In this document: positions 33,562 to 45,424 of the stretch, piece after piece | How the letters are laid out: every line of letters begins with the position of its first letter | Position numbering within the stretch: the first letter of the stretch is position 1 | Assembly: GCA_963932465.1 (NCBI GenBank) | Contig: OZ010795.1 | Location: 517,767,451-517,831,450, forward strand | Source: Maratus speciosus | Lineage: Eukaryota > Arthropoda > Arachnida > Araneae > Salticidae | DNA: 64,000 bases | Direction: 5' to 3' | Made by a program: the position numbers and the translations under genes | Notes under the pieces: generated by a model | The model's input: only the letters and a program-made list of their open reading frames with translations | Told to the model about the DNA's origin: nothing | Databases searched by the model: none

Positions 33562-35463
33562 TTATTTGAGATGTTCAAACTTCTCACCGTCAGCTGCAGT
33601 GCACATTTCGATCCTTGTTTGAATTTCACGTCGCACACGTTGGAGCATAGAGAGTGGCACGTTAACACAAGCCTTTGCAATGCGTTGTTTAGGTCCTGCA
33701 ATGTTTGTGGAGGAGTCGCATACACCTGATGCTTCAGGTATACCCAATAGGAAAAAGTCCAATGGAGTCAGATCAGGCGAACGTGCAGGCCAATCTTCGA
33801 AACCGTCATACCCAATTATTTGGTTCCCAAATTCCTTGACGAGGTACTGCTTCGCTGTAAATATCTTGTGAGCAGGCGTGCCGTCGTCATGTTGAAAACA
33901 AATTCCGAAGATTAAACAACGGCAGGTTCTCCACAAAATCGGGTATTACATTCTGTAGCAGTTGTAAATATCGTGCGCCCGTTAACGTTCCATCGTAAAG
34001 TACTGGGCTGATCATCTTGTTATTGTAAATTGCACACCAAAAGTTAATAGCACACCGCATTTGATGTCGAACGTCAGTAAAATATCTAGGATTTTCCAGC
34101 GGTCAGTAATGGGTGCTCTGTCTATTGTACATGCCATTTTGTAAAAAGCATTCCTCATCCGTCCACACTATACCTGCCAAGAATGTTGCTCGGAATGTTG
34201 CCTTCTCCTGTATCTGGTTCCTGACGAAGTTGTACCATGCATAGCGTCGCTCGGCATTCCCGTCCAGCAAAACCTGTTGAGTTGTTGGTCGGTATGGATG
34301 AGCGCCTAATGCACTTAGGATTTTCCAAACCTGACTTTTTGAGAGGCCACAGAGTTCACTGATCTCTCTTGTGCTGCATTTTGGATATGCGGGGGCGTAT
34401 GCTAATATCTCATCCGGTTGAACTTGACGCCCTATCTTAGCTGGTCTGCCACATCGAGCTCGATTAGTCACGCAGCCTGTCTCCCTTAAACGTTTTATAA
34501 CAGTTACGATGGTTTGATGAGAAGGATGCGGGCCTGCAGGGAAAGGTTGTCGGTAAAACCTTGCTGCTGATCGTGTCTTGCGTCCACATTCACCGTAAAG
34601 TAAAACCATCTCACAATACAGTAAACTCCCGACTATCCGGCCTCCGTACTATCCGGCCTAGTAAAAAAAAAAGAAAAAAAAGAGGAGTGTTGCAAGCGCC
34701 CGAGACAGGCAGGTTCCCATCCGTAGGAAAGTGCTAACTCACAACAGGAAGGAGCAAGAAGGGGTTGCAGAATGCAAAAGCAGAGACGGACAGGAAGTGA
34801 GGGGGTGGTTAAGGCTTGATAACCTGTTTTGTCAGTTGTGCAACGGATATTAACAAGTGTGGACGCTATTTTATGCTTATCCTGTTTACTTTCGTATAGT
34901 TTTTTTTTGTGTGCTTCGTGTTTATTTATTGAAGATTAACGAAATGGGTGATGAAAGAAAAAAGGTTGTAGTGACTATGGAGGAGAAACTACTAGTCAGC
35001 AGGAGGAAGCGACGCCAGCTGATATTATTTGCTTGCGTAAATGGAGGGACATGATGTCGCAGAAAAGGGCTAACAGAGAGAAGTAGTCATCTATCAAGGA
35101 CTTTTTCAAAAAATAAAAAATCTCTTTTGATTCTTTTATCTTATGCATAACTTTTCATATTTGTGCAATCATTTATTAATAAACAGTAAAATAAGATTTA
35201 CTCATTTTTTACGAATTAGGCTTACGTTTTACGCTAATGTTTTGCTTATTTTGAAACTGTACTTACTGTATATATAAAATTTATGGTAAACTGTGTAGCA
35301 TGTATTTTTAATATAATGGGGAGGGGCAGGAAGTGATTAAATATTTATGGAACTCCGACCTATCCGGTTTTTTTGTTATCCGGCCTAGCCTTCCGCAACA
35401 TTAGGCCGGATTGTCGGGAGTTTACTGTACTCAGCTTTGGAAAATCGCTTCATGATCATGAGC
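33562..35463 (-). pseudogene. Tc1/mariner-superfamily transposase, broken
   Basis: This arthropod-type DDE transposase has an N-terminal helix-turn-helix region and a DDE core. The start Met-Lys-Arg-Phe lies at 35463-35430, where a Tigger-type element (34619-35427) interrupts it. The frame resumes at 34616 with MVLLYGECGR, HPSHQTIV and a second DNA-binding segment (SELCGLSKSQVWKIL, about 34350). WTDEECF (about 34165) has the first catalytic Asp. A TGG-to-TGA change gives a stop at about 34100. The frame then continues through NFWCAIYNNKMISPVLYDG and LTGARYLQ. A frameshift near 33905 precedes QHDDGTPAH (second Asp) and WPARSPDLTPLDFFLLG (third acidic residue, about 33790). It ends at 33562. 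It has at least one insertion, one stop and one frameshift, and is inactive. Confidence 0.9.
34619..35427. mobile_element. Tigger/pogo-type MITE inside the transposase frame
   Basis: The ends are CAGTAAACTCCCGACTATCC and the mirror GGGAGTTTACTG, with TA on both sides (34617-34618 and 35428-35429). TATCCGGCCT words repeat at both ends. The 65-codon frame 34857-35054 contains no clear transposase motif, but the length suggests a deleted Tigger. Confidence 0.9.
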
Positions 35464-35651
35464 ATCAACATATAACCACAAGAGGATGTCTCTTTTATAG
35501 CTGTTTCAGTTGAACAAGCGTGACGTTTCTTATGTATTTACATACTGCAAAAATTTCGAAAACCAAGTTGCGTTCAGTTGACAGGACACTATTTTACACG
35601 ATATACATATTGTCTACTCTGTTTATAAAGACAATCAGTACATGGATGCAA

Positions 35652-35724
35652 CCACCCTCGGATTTTGAACCGCAGTCCTTTTGATTGGGAATCACAAGCG
35701 ATACCACTGTGCCACATTGCGGTG
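35652..35724 (-). repeat. tRNA-like sequence (SINE-head type) in the mariner-type element
   Basis: On the minus strand TGGCACAGTGGTA fits a Pol III A box (35714-35702) and GGTTCAAAATCC a worn B box (35671-35660), with about 30 bp between. The anticodon stem GATT/AATC around CCC is short. It is probably a decayed tRNA-derived insertion. Confidence 0.5.
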
Positions 35725-36088
35725 TCGTGTTTTGTCCGAAAGATAATCATTTTTTTCCGTTCAAGTTTCGTGACTTCACAGTGTAGGAAATCACGACAAA
35801 ATAAATGTGCGTCTTAAACGTTCTATTCTTCACATTAATGTCCACAATGTGACTTTTCTTACTAAATCGATGTTGCTCTACAACTTAGTGGAATAACTTT
35901 TTTTCCCTATCTTTTTCCGTTTTCGAGATAGGAACGCTGACTCCGCAGTTTTCCATTAGGTAGCGCCATACGCGGTTTCATTCAGTAGAGCATGGCTACT
36001 TTACTGTACCTAGACACCACTTTTATGAATATAGCAGCAGCCGTTCCGAAGTCAAGAGGGTGGAAGGGACTTTAGTGGGCGTACTGTA

Positions 36089-37069
36089 TGAAGATATATA
36101 CGTATACATATAAAGCACTTTTGAATCAAAATTTATCTTAGAAGTTTATATAACAATATTAATTAAAATTCTAAATGATAATGGCATGTAATAATATTAT
36201 ACCTTAATCGTTATACTAAAGCAATATCAAAGTAAAGGTAATTTACATATAACGCCCTCTATGAAATCTCAAAATATTGACAATACTAATCATATTAATA
36301 TTATAATATTATAAATACTATATACAAGGTGGAAGAATAAAAATGGAAAAATGTAGTTTCAAAAAGTAAAGGAACAAAATCCGTAAGAGGAAAAATTTAC
36401 GAAAGGAATTCAAAACACAACAAGAAGAGACCAGAAAAAATAAAATATCTATGAATCAATAAAACTGATTATCTAAATCCTAAACTTATATCATGGGATT
36501 TTTCTTCAGGGGAAATATCCCACAAATATAAACAAAACACAATTGATTTCTGATTGAGAAAAGCATGCATTGCATTTAAGAGTTATTTCTCAAATTGCTC
36601 GATCAATTGTGATATTGAATTTACTAGAAAATTAAAACAGAAATAAAAACAAAACTGCTAGCTTTCAGAATTCCATAAATTACAAAGAATAAAATATTTA
36701 TGAATAGAAAATTGAGATAAAAATTATTTATTCACCAATTCCAAACGGTATATATGTGTATATAAACTTTCTGCATGATCTGAGCAGAACATAATGAAAA
36801 ATCCATTTTTACACGACCAAAACTTACCGAGTTATGATACTTTGAACGTTAGAAAATTTCAGAGTTTTCAGCACTAAAATTAGATTTTTCCATTTTTAGT
36901 GCATGAAAACGCAAAAAATCAATAAAATTTGATATTACCCTGACAATCGAAATCTTCTTACCAACTTCATAAAAATAACAATAAAATAATAACAACAACA
37001 ACAACAAAAAATCGTAAAAATAACATTATTTTAATAGCTCCATAAATACATTCTGGAATATTCTATTAA
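36089..37069. other. Unassigned AT-rich DNA
   Basis: It includes an AAC/AAT simple repeat (36985-37010). No gene or inverted repeat. Confidence 0.45.
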
Positions 37070-37660
37070 TTAAACATTTTCTCCGTTAACAACCAGATAA
37101 TGAACTTTTCCGAGCAATTTGAAGCGTTAATTTTAATTTCGCATGTAAATATTCACCTGAGAATGCGTAATAACCTATTTCACTAGAATTAGAAACAGTA
37201 ATTAACCGCAGTGATGTGAAAACATCTAAGTTTCTAAATACTTCAGTATTTATTCCAATTCATTTAAATTTTAAATAATATAATTATCCATTTTCATCTA
37301 TAGCCTCGACCGTCTTAATTCTCGGTATTATAAATAACACTGCTTCATTAACTTAATAATTATGAACTACTATTCCGTTTTGTTAAAAATTCTTGTTTAA
37401 TTATTATCGCTAAATATAAAATGCTCAAATACTTGGAAAATATGAAACAATGTTTAATGGTAGATAGAATTTAAGGTATTTTATGCTTACTTAGATCTAA
37501 TATTTCGTTTGAGTAGGACTATTTTAATATCGAATAAATATTAAACTATGAATTCTATTCCGTTAAAAACATTCGGTTTAATTATTATCGTTAAACCGAA
37601 AATCTTTATACAATTGTAAAATGCTTAACAACGTTTAATTCAACTCGTCGATTCAAACTC
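37070..37660. repeat. Old interspersed family, copy 1
   Basis: The ordered words CCGAGCAATTTGAAGCG, TTCACCTGAGAATGC, CACTAGAATTAG, TAATTATCCATTTT, ATTATCG and AATACTTGGAAAAT also occur in this order at 41090-41480, 42030-42390, 47930-48330 and partly 47590-47800 and 48560-48760. Divergence is high and no coding sequence is seen. Confidence 0.7.
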
Positions 37661-38835
37661 GTCTGATACAGCATTAAAAAGTTGTTTTAAAGGCGTAACT
37701 TTTTATTGTATGGAGTTAAAACCTCGAAATTTTTACACAACAATGGGACATTAGATCTTATTAATTGATATCAATTTCAACACGACACCTTCAGCCGTTT
37801 ATGAAAAAACAACAACAAAGAGTTCTTGACAGGCAGATGAAAAACAAAGCGATCCTATAAGGTCTTCGTTTTTAATTCTGGGGTACAAAACCCTAAAAAA
37901 CCCGTACAAAAAAAAAAAAAAAAAAAAAAAAATGCAAATTAACAAATTACAACGACCATTTGGAAAATAATTTTTTCAAAGACTAAAATTTAAGACATAA
38001 AAAATAGCACGGAGTTGATCATACATTACGTACTCCATGAATTAAACATTAATAGTGTTATTACACGTAAAAATTGCAAGCGACAGAAATCGCCTGCGAC
38101 TAGTACGTATTATCCACCTGAAACTTACGTATTATCCAAGCATTTCATTCACTGTTCGGGAAAAGGCTTTTCCATCGTCAGATTTCCAAGAAATCTGACG
38201 GCCAATTTTAAATGAAATTTATTTCTTAAACTTCTGAACACCCCACAATATTACTTTTTATATCGTCGTATAGAGAAAAAAATGTACTTTTAAATGCAAT
38301 TTGTTTAAAAGCTGTATCTCAATTTGTTTCTGAGTTATTAATTTTTTTTGTAGTTTTTATTACTTTTTTGTCATAGTGGCAACACTCTGTTGACCATGTC
38401 TGTTGAAAGTAAAGGGAAATACAGATTACTGTATAGACCAATCAGAAAACGAATAAAAAGATGATTTAACCAATAAAAACCTTCAGATATGCTTTTGATT
38501 TCCTACCCTGACGAGGACAATAACCATTTTTCCAAATGGTTTTAAAAAAATGTCACAAGTAAAATGACATAATTTATGGATAAATAAATGTCACAATTTT
38601 TCTTGTCGGTTCAATTCAAATAAAGGAAAAAAAAAGTTTGCTGTGATAGGTTGTCAAAAATTTACGTTTCTTTTTTTAAAAACAACGTCAATATGGTTGA
38701 ACTTCCTCGGCTTTTTATTAAAATACTGCAAGTACTTTTATTAAACAATATATTTTTTTTAAGATTAGACATATAACTACATTAATATTATTAGGTATCT
38801 ATACATATTTACTTCATGTTTCAAATGTAAGCCCG
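37661..38835. other. Unassigned DNA with A tract and one perfect hairpin
   Basis: An A tract (37909-37931) and the stem-loop CGTCAGATTTC/GAAATCTGACG (38177-38201) are the only features. Frame 38015-38215 spans the hairpin and is not a supported gene. Confidence 0.45.
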
Positions 38836-40030
38836 GTGTCCCAGTTACCCCATAAATTTTTCAAGAATGGGGTAACTGGACCATGCATGCTGGATCCAGT
38901 TGCCCCAATAGTTATTCCTTTTTATTTTTGTGTTTCTCTTACTACGGGAAGTAAATTTCTCCATTGTTTTTTGTTCACAATAAAGAAAATGATATAATAC
39001 CTTATTAAAATTATGTAATGAAATTTAAAAAAAGCATATTGAGTGGTATCAAACCAAATTTCTTGACCCCTTGAGAGGCGGTGATGACGTTACGGCATCA
39101 CTTAATTTTAATTCCAAATTGCCACATTGGCACCTGAATTTTATACTGAAAATTTCACCTTTATTAAGTACGCGAAAATATACTTTTACTTGTTTTCAGA
39201 TAGATTCTCTTGTAAACATTGGTGTCAGTAAATTATTTCATCATTTTACGAATGCAAGTACCTTGCCACCTAAAAGTGAGATAGCCAGACCTTGAAATTG
39301 TACTATAACCAGGGGTCGCATTCTGTAGGGAAACTTTTATCGTTCTTACCACTATTTTGAAAATAATATCTTCATCGCACCTTTCTTTAAGGGTTCTAGT
39401 AGGAACAATAAAATTTTCCCTATATAATGCGACCCCTGGATAAAGATAAAGTACTTACGCAGCCGTTTGTTCATAGATTTACCTTGCTATTTTTTTCATT
39501 AAAATACCCATGTGACTTTTATACTTATTATCTATACTGAAGTACATAAGTACTTACTTAAGTTTTATGTTTTTGGTATAAATAAATTTAATATTTTCAC
39601 TTTTAGTGCGTTTTTTAGACATATTGACAGCAAAGGTTTCCTTTACAACGCTGTTTATTGACATAAATAATATTTACATGATCTGCCTGGTTTAAATTTT
39701 TTTAAGTTGTTTACAATTTTTCAAACAGGACCCTACATCCGATATGAAAAAATATAAACGCGTGTGGAACATAGATCCCTCTGGTCCAGTTACCCCATTT
39801 TTTGGGGCAACTGGACCCACGAGGAAAGAAAGCTGAAATATGCATATTTTTATATTTTTAAATATTAAAATGTAATTTTGAGCATTTCTGTCTGATAGAG
39901 GGAACCTAACTGAACACATTTACAGAAGTTTAGACTTTATTTAATTCAAATGAGCATTAGCTTTTTGAAGCTGAATTGTCTTAAGCTCCAGAGTCACATT
40001 GTAAAATCCTGACCCAGTTACCCCAACTAA
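38836..40030. repeat. CCAGTTACCCCA repeat region
   Basis: The word or its complement occurs near 38839, 38872, 38898, 39785, 39806 and 40014. Two sites form stem-loops (38843-38881 and 39783-39811). The same region holds the worn MITE copy at 39065-39290. There are no coding sequences. Confidence 0.6.
39065..39290. mobile_element. Degenerate copy of the CCCCTTCAAG MITE
   Basis: CATCACTTAATTTTAATTCC, TTTATTAAGTA and CATTTTACGAATGCAAG align in order with 26900-27070. The TTAA borders are lost. Confidence 0.6.
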
Positions 40031-40079
40031 CCTTAATTTTAAATAAATCATAATTTACAATGTATTTTGAAGCTTTTGC

Positions 40080-40969
40080 GCTCATATCAATTTTCATTTC
40101 AAGGTTTAATGTTTTTTAAAAACTGTTCATAGCAAGCAATTACATTTTAAAAGTATCTATCATGCCATATTCCAAGCTTCTAGTCTAACGGTCTACCACA
40201 CCCATGGTGGCAGTGTCCCCAACATAAAATATAGCATGTTGCATCAGGGACTGTCACCATCAATTTGTAACCATTACTTTTGAAATCGATTTGGTATTTC
40301 CTGAGATTCCGTAGAAATCGTAATTTAGAACATTTTTAGAACGTTTTTCGCTCCTTTGACCATTTTAAATTTCGAAATTTTTTGATAGTGTTCTTAGAAA
40401 ACTTTTACATCTTATAAGAATCTACAATACCAGATTTCAAGTTTTTATCTTTAACGATTTCCAATTCATAATTTAGAACATTTTTAGAACGCTTTTTGCT
40501 CATTTCCCTCTTTTAAATTTGGAATACTTTTGAAACTGGTCTTAGAGGGTATTTGTGTCTTTAAAGTACAGTCATGTAAAATGCCAAATTTCTATCCTTA
40601 GCAGTTCCATAGAAATAGTAATTTAGAACGTTTTTAGAACGCTTTTCGCGCATTTTCACCCCTTTCAAATTTAGAATTTTTTATAAACTGTTCTTAGAGA
40701 CCATTTACATCTTATAAGCAACTACCGTGCCAAATTTCAAGTTTTTAAACCTTTCAGTATCGCAAAAATCGTATTTTTAGCACTCTTTTTGCTCCTGCAC
40801 CCCCCTCCCCCATTTTGTTAGTAACAGTAATATAAAATATAGCCTATGTCGGAACAGCGACTGTCATCATCATTTTGCTACCATTACTTTTGAAACGGTT
40901 CGGTAAGTTCCAGAAATTACCCTTAGAAACACACAAACAAAGGTTACTTCTTTATAATATTAGTATAGA
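40080..40969 (-). mobile_element. Helitron-like element, 5' part, reverse orientation
   Basis: It shares the internal ~300-bp unit with 3318-6193 (ATAAAATATAGC, TTTGAAATCG, CATTTACATCTTATAAG). The right end reads A|TCTATACTAATATTATAAAG on the minus strand at 40969. Here the TC is intact. The CTAG end is missing. Confidence 0.6.
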
Positions 40970-41089
40970 TATTTAAATATCAATTGAAGTTTTTAATTAA
41001 TTTTTTTTTTTACCAAAATCACCTATTTTTCACCTACTTTAACCAGCGAGTCACTAGCTATTGAAGCACCTACTTCTAGTAATTTAGAA

Positions 41090-41480
41090 TTTCCTGTATT
41101 AAACAACCAGATAATTAACTATTCCCAGTAATTTGAAGCGCAAATTTTAATTTCGCGTCCCATCTTCACCTGAAAATGCTTAATAACCTATTTCGCTAGA
41201 ATTAACAACAAAGATTTACCAACGTGAGCTCCAGAGATGAGAAAATTCCAATTCATTAGCTTCTAAATAATGTAATTATCCATTTTAATCTAAAGTTTTA
41301 ATCTACTCGGGGTTATAAATCATACTGTTTCTCTAACTGAATAAATATGAACCCATAACGTTAATTTCCTCAAAAATGCTTATTTAATTGTTATCGTTAA
41401 ATCTAAAATGTTTAAATACTTGGAAAATTTGCAGCAATGTTTAATGCAAGCTGAAATTTTATGTTATGTGTATACAGATT
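41090..41480. repeat. Old interspersed family, copy 2
   Basis: CCAGATAATTAACTATTCCC, TAATAACCTATTTCGCTAG and TAATTATCCATTTTAATC align with copy 1 in the same order and orientation. Confidence 0.65.
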
Positions 41481-41578
41481 TAAATTCTTATGTAATTGAG
41501 TTAAATAATAATAAAACAAGCTACACACATATGCATACATCAAATGGGGGAGGATTGAACTTTGTGCCAATATATTAA

Positions 41579-41938
41579 GAAAGAATAAACAACCTTACAT
41601 AGCACAAATAAATGTATTTAGAAACCGCATACAGCTGTTTCAAAGCCTCTAAGGCTTCATCATCAGTGCGAAATTTTAAAAATAAAGATAAAATAAAAAA
41701 TGTAAAATAAGGGGGTGGGGGAGAGCCAGAGAGCCGCACCCCACAGCTCGCTGTCAAGGACGAAAAAGCGCATAGCATTGAGAAACAACCGCGGAGTCGA
41801 TCTTTCGCACTCTACATTTTTAATTTTACCTTTATTTTTAAATTTTCGCTCTGATGAGGAAGCCTCAGAGGCTTTGAAACAGGATTATGCGGTTTCCATA
41901 TACATTTATTTGTGCCATCTAACGTTGTTTATTTCTTC
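41579..41938. mobile_element. TTAA-flanked MITE with ~120-bp inverted repeats
   Basis: TTAA at 41575-41578 and 41939-41942. The arms contain ATAAACAAC, CACAAATAAATGTAT and TTTCAAAGCCTCT with the complement at the other end. Because the arms are inverted copies, the frames 41575-41778 (minus) and 41715-41942 (plus) translate to similar peptides (DEEASEALKQDYAVS). This explains their resemblance without selection. Confidence 0.8.
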
Positions 41939-42029
41939 TTAACACATATCCATAGATGGTGCCATTACACACACGCAGACTATACACACGCACACTTATG
42001 TAGTTTTCCATTAATTTAGATTTTTTCTC

Positions 42030-42390
42030 GCATTTGAACAGGCAAATAATTATTTTTTTCCAGTAATTTGAATACCAAACTTTAATTTCGCATATAACAT
42101 TTACCTGAGAATATTTATTAATTTGTTTTACTAGAATTAGCAACAGTAATTAATCGAAAGCTCTAGAAATGAGAACACTTCTAATTCCCTAAATAATTCA
42201 ATACTTATTCTAATTTATTTAGATTTTAAATGCTGAAATTATTCATTTTAACCTAAAGTCTTCACTGACAGTCGTGATTCTCGGTAAAATAAAACACACT
42301 ACTTCATTAGCTGAATAATTATGAACATATGTTTCTATTTTATAAAATTATATACGAAAATCACTTAAAATCATTAAACTAAGTTAATAC
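42030..42390. repeat. Old interspersed family, copy 3
   Basis: CAGTAATTTGAATACC, TTACCTGAGAAT, ACTAGAATTAGCAACAGTAA and ATTATTCATTTTAACC follow the order of copies 1 and 2. Confidence 0.65.
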
Positions 42391-42429
42391 TTGCTAAAAG
42401 GGATAAAAATACATTTAAAAGGTAAATTT

Positions 42430-43330
42430 TTTTATTCAAATCGACATGTTTCATCGCTCAGATGACGACATTCTCAAGATCTATAATCATACAAATATTT
42501 TCGCACAAAATTACAAATGTATTCGCGAAAGTTGTATGTTTTTGGTTATGGACAGCAGGTTGACATTGAATTTGAGAATATTCCGCCGGAAGGGGTGCTG
42601 TAATCGCGATTTTTGTGTCTTTTTACCCGGCTGCCAAGAAGGGTTAGGTGTTTAACGCGTATCTGGGTATGTGGATTTATTTATACCCTCGAAACATCCC
42701 AACGACTGGATGAATTTTAATGAATGAGGTATCTACCGATTCGTCTTAACCGTCCGATGGTTATAGGCTATGTTTTGTTTTTATAAATTCAAAATGCCGG
42801 CCGTAAAACAAAAAATGGCGGTAGAGACGAAAAAAAAAATTAAGCACCATATTCAGTGGCAAATCATTGGATAGGTCTTTCAAAATGAAGATGATGTTTC
42901 ATTGACTGTTTTACAGTCAGAAGCTCCGTTTAAATATTACACAGCCTGGAAGTCGGGTTTTTTGATCTTTTAAATTTAATTTTTACTTGTTCATATTTGT
43001 ACCATCGAAAAATGTATAGTTATACATAGAATTGGACCAAACTTTTTGCATATGTCTTTGGTTATCACCAGCAGGTTCCACGTAAATTTGGCAACAATCG
43101 GCCGGAAGGGGGGCATTGTAATAGCGAATTTTCTCGATTTTTCGTAGCTCTATTGTACATCGGCTGTTCATGCAGCGATGGGCAATTCGGAGAAATATTT
43201 TCGCAAAAAAATTTTAAATTGAAAACTGGTAAACAAAAATCACCAGATCTCGTGTATAATGAAATCAAGTGCAATAGCAACAAGAGCGAAAAATCATGCG
43301 TACGACATAGATTATGAAACACTTTCCACA
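42430..43330. repeat. Interspersed unit with TTCCGCCGGAAGG core, two copies
   Basis: TTGGTTATGGACAGCAGGTT with ATTCCGCCGGAAGGGG (42540-42600) and TTGGTTATCACCAGCAGGTT with CGGCCGGAAGGGGG (43058-43120) begin parallel ~150-bp units. Two more are at 45037-45100 and 45170-45245. Frame 43065-43475 crosses one unit and is not supported as a gene. Confidence 0.65.
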
Positions 43331-43797
43331 ACATTTCAAATACTATAACAAAACTTCTACTAAGGTAAACGATGATGTTTAATCGAATATTTTGGAAAAC
43401 ACATGATGCATTTGAAAATCTATATTCTGGTATTACGATGTATAGCCGGGGAAAATATGCAATATTTTTGTGCAATCCTGTATATGATCTATACGTTACA
43501 TAGTATGCTAAAAGTTAGTTCAGTTAAATGCATAGCGCTGATGAAAATTTCCATTCACCAATTTCCGCCAATAAACGGGTGCTGTTGAAAACTTTTGTGC
43601 AGCCCTGTATATGGTCTATAGAATTTATACACATCAAATAATATATAAAAAGTAATTAAATTTAAAAGCACATACCACAACTGAGACGCATTTCCAGAAA
43701 TTATTGTTTGTAGGCTTCACTAATTCAATTAATTGTTCATTTTCTTCTGTAACCATATCCTTTTGTGTGTCCCTGCAAATGAACGATGAATTCTCTG
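43331..43797. other. Unassigned DNA with a short direct repeat
   Basis: TGCAATCCTGTATATGATCTAT (43472-43493) and TGCAGCCCTGTATATGGTCTAT (43597-43618) repeat. No gene. Confidence 0.4.
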
Positions 43798-44060
43798 CAA
43801 TTAAAATAATAAAACTTTGTAAAAAATCACCATAAAATAAAAACAAAACATAGGAGCGTTTCGAGCTAAAAATATAACAGTTCGCCATCAGCTACAGTAA
43901 ACACGTGTCCGTAAGCGGACAAGTTGGTCCTACCTTGTCCGCTTACGGACACGTGTTTACTGTAGCTGATGACGAACTGTTATATTTTTAGCTCGAAACG
44001 CGTCCTTTGTATTGTTTTTATTTTATGGTGATTTTTTACAAAGTTTTATTATTTTAATTG
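43798..44060. repeat. Long hairpin, ~126-bp arms, 10-bp loop
   Basis: The left arm 43798-43923 is nearly the exact complement of 43934-44060. The inner stem CCGTAAGCGGACAAG faces CTTGTCCGCTTACGG. Only a handful of mismatches and short indels are visible. Transcription would give a stable double strand. No coding role is seen. Confidence 0.9.
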
Positions 44061-44099
44061 CTTCATATCGCCAGTTTTCGGTGCTGTTTCGCCAATAAA

Positions 44100-44420
44100 T
44101 TCTCTGCTCACCACGTTCTATACTAAGAACCTTGTAGTACACTTCAGTGACATATCCATTTCAGTATATTTAAAATAATGTAATATCATTAAAAAATACC
44201 GCAAACGATTTTTCCCTATAGACCGTAATGTAACGGAACTCTTTTGAGTGTCCCTGTCAAAGAACCGTAAATGCTACGCACTTCATTTTAAATACCGAAC
44301 ATGCCATAGTGATACCCAATAACATATATCAATTTCATGACAATCGGACTAAATTTACTCGAGTTAGAGCACCGACAGACAAGCAGACGGGCAGACAAAC
44401 CTAATTCATTAACACTTTTC
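44100..44420 (-). repeat. Dispersed family of 31837-32208, copy 2, reverse
   Basis: CCGTAATGTAACGGAA, GACAAGCAGACGGGCAGAC and GACATATCCATTTCAG mirror words at 31890-32130 and 63720-64000. The ends are worn. Confidence 0.6.
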
Positions 44421-44880
44421 AACTATGTTGGAAAGAGTTAAAAATGGATATTTGTGACCGTGAATTATTTTATACTATTGTTTCTTGCAGAGCATCTCTT
44501 TCCAAATTTTAGGTAACACCATGGAGGCTGAATAATTGCATATATTCTCGCAGCGTAAAAAGATCTCTATTGATTCTCGAATAATGGATGACAAATAAAG
44601 TCTTCATGGATAAATTATTCTGTTTTTAAAATAAATCTGTAAAGGTTCTTTGTTTTATAGTCTAGCCAAAGTTGTAGTTTTCTTGTTGTTGATGTCTTCT
44701 ATGTGTTCTTTGATCCTTGAAATTCATATATAAAATTGCATTGTTCCATCGTCTTTGGTGAAAGGCATTTTATGTGCCCCTGATAATTGATTTGGTTCTG
44801 TTTGGATCTATTTTATTGCAGATTATGTTTTTTATTTTCTTCTTTCTAAAGAAGACAGTAATGTAATCTAAACTTTTTTT
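44421..44880. other. Unassigned AT-rich DNA
   Basis: No gene, array or inverted repeat recognised. Confidence 0.45.
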
Positions 44881-44884
44881 ACTG

Positions 44885-45330
44885 CCGGTTTTCGACGGAT
44901 TTACTTGTTTTTAAGGGTTAGAGAGAGATCCTCAAAATCATATGCCTGTTTGTCTGTCCGTGTGTGTTCAATTTGCATGATCGAAAAGGGTGTGAAGTTA
45001 GGCATAGAATTGAACAAAATTTTGTGTTTATATTTTTGGTTATGGCCAGCACGTTCCATTGAATTTGGGAATATTCCGCCGGAAGGGGTTGCTTAGCGAT
45101 TTTTGTACCATTTTCATTATTGTACATCGAAAAGTGTATGAAGTTATGCATAGAATTGAACCAAATTTTCTGTGTATGGTTTTGGCTATGGACAACAGGT
45201 CTCACTTGAATTTGGTATCAATGCGTCAGGAGGAAGGCGCTGAAATCGATTTTTCTCGATTTTTCATAGTTCTGTTGTACATCGGTTATTCATGCAGCAA
45301 CCGGCAATTCGCATCCAGCTAACCCGGCGA
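44885..45330. repeat. GTTTTCGACGGATT segment and two TTCCGCCGGAAGG-type units
   Basis: The first 40 bp match the flank of the 1550-1605 microsatellite. The two following units match 42540-42600 and 43058-43120. Frames 44905-45096, 44918-45205 and 45059-45322 overlap on both strands here and are repeat shadows. Confidence 0.6.
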
Positions 45331-45424
45331 TTCTCAAGCAGCTGATGTACAACAGAATAATGAAAAATATTGATTTTATTAAATATTATGATTGAGATTA
45401 ACTCGTGTTTAACTCCGGTTATAA

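Larger units (their letters stand above)
32429..36086 (-). mobile_element. Tc1/mariner-type transposon with ~300-bp terminal inverted repeats
   Basis: TA at 32427-32428 and 36087-36088 flanks CAGTATGCCCACTAAAG and its mirror. The inverted repeat continues through GGCTGCTGCTATATTCATAA and GTAGCCATGC, and beyond the nested insertion at 32631 through TTGTGGACATT and GAATAGAACG (33413-33520 against 35780-35880), about 300 bp per arm. Removing two nested insertions leaves about 2.07 kb, enough for one transposase. The transposase and both insertions are listed separately. Confidence 0.9.

Noticed and set aside
33680..33871. 63-codon plus-strand frame
   Set aside because: It is the complement of the mariner-type transposase catalytic region.
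41575..41942. Two opposite-strand frames with similar peptides (DEEASEALKQDYAVS)
   Set aside because: They lie in the inverted arms of one TTAA-flanked MITE, which explains the resemblance without selection.
43065..43475. 136-codon minus-strand frame
   Set aside because: It crosses a repeated TTCCGGCCGG-type unit and AT-rich DNA, and its sequence has no recognisable domain.
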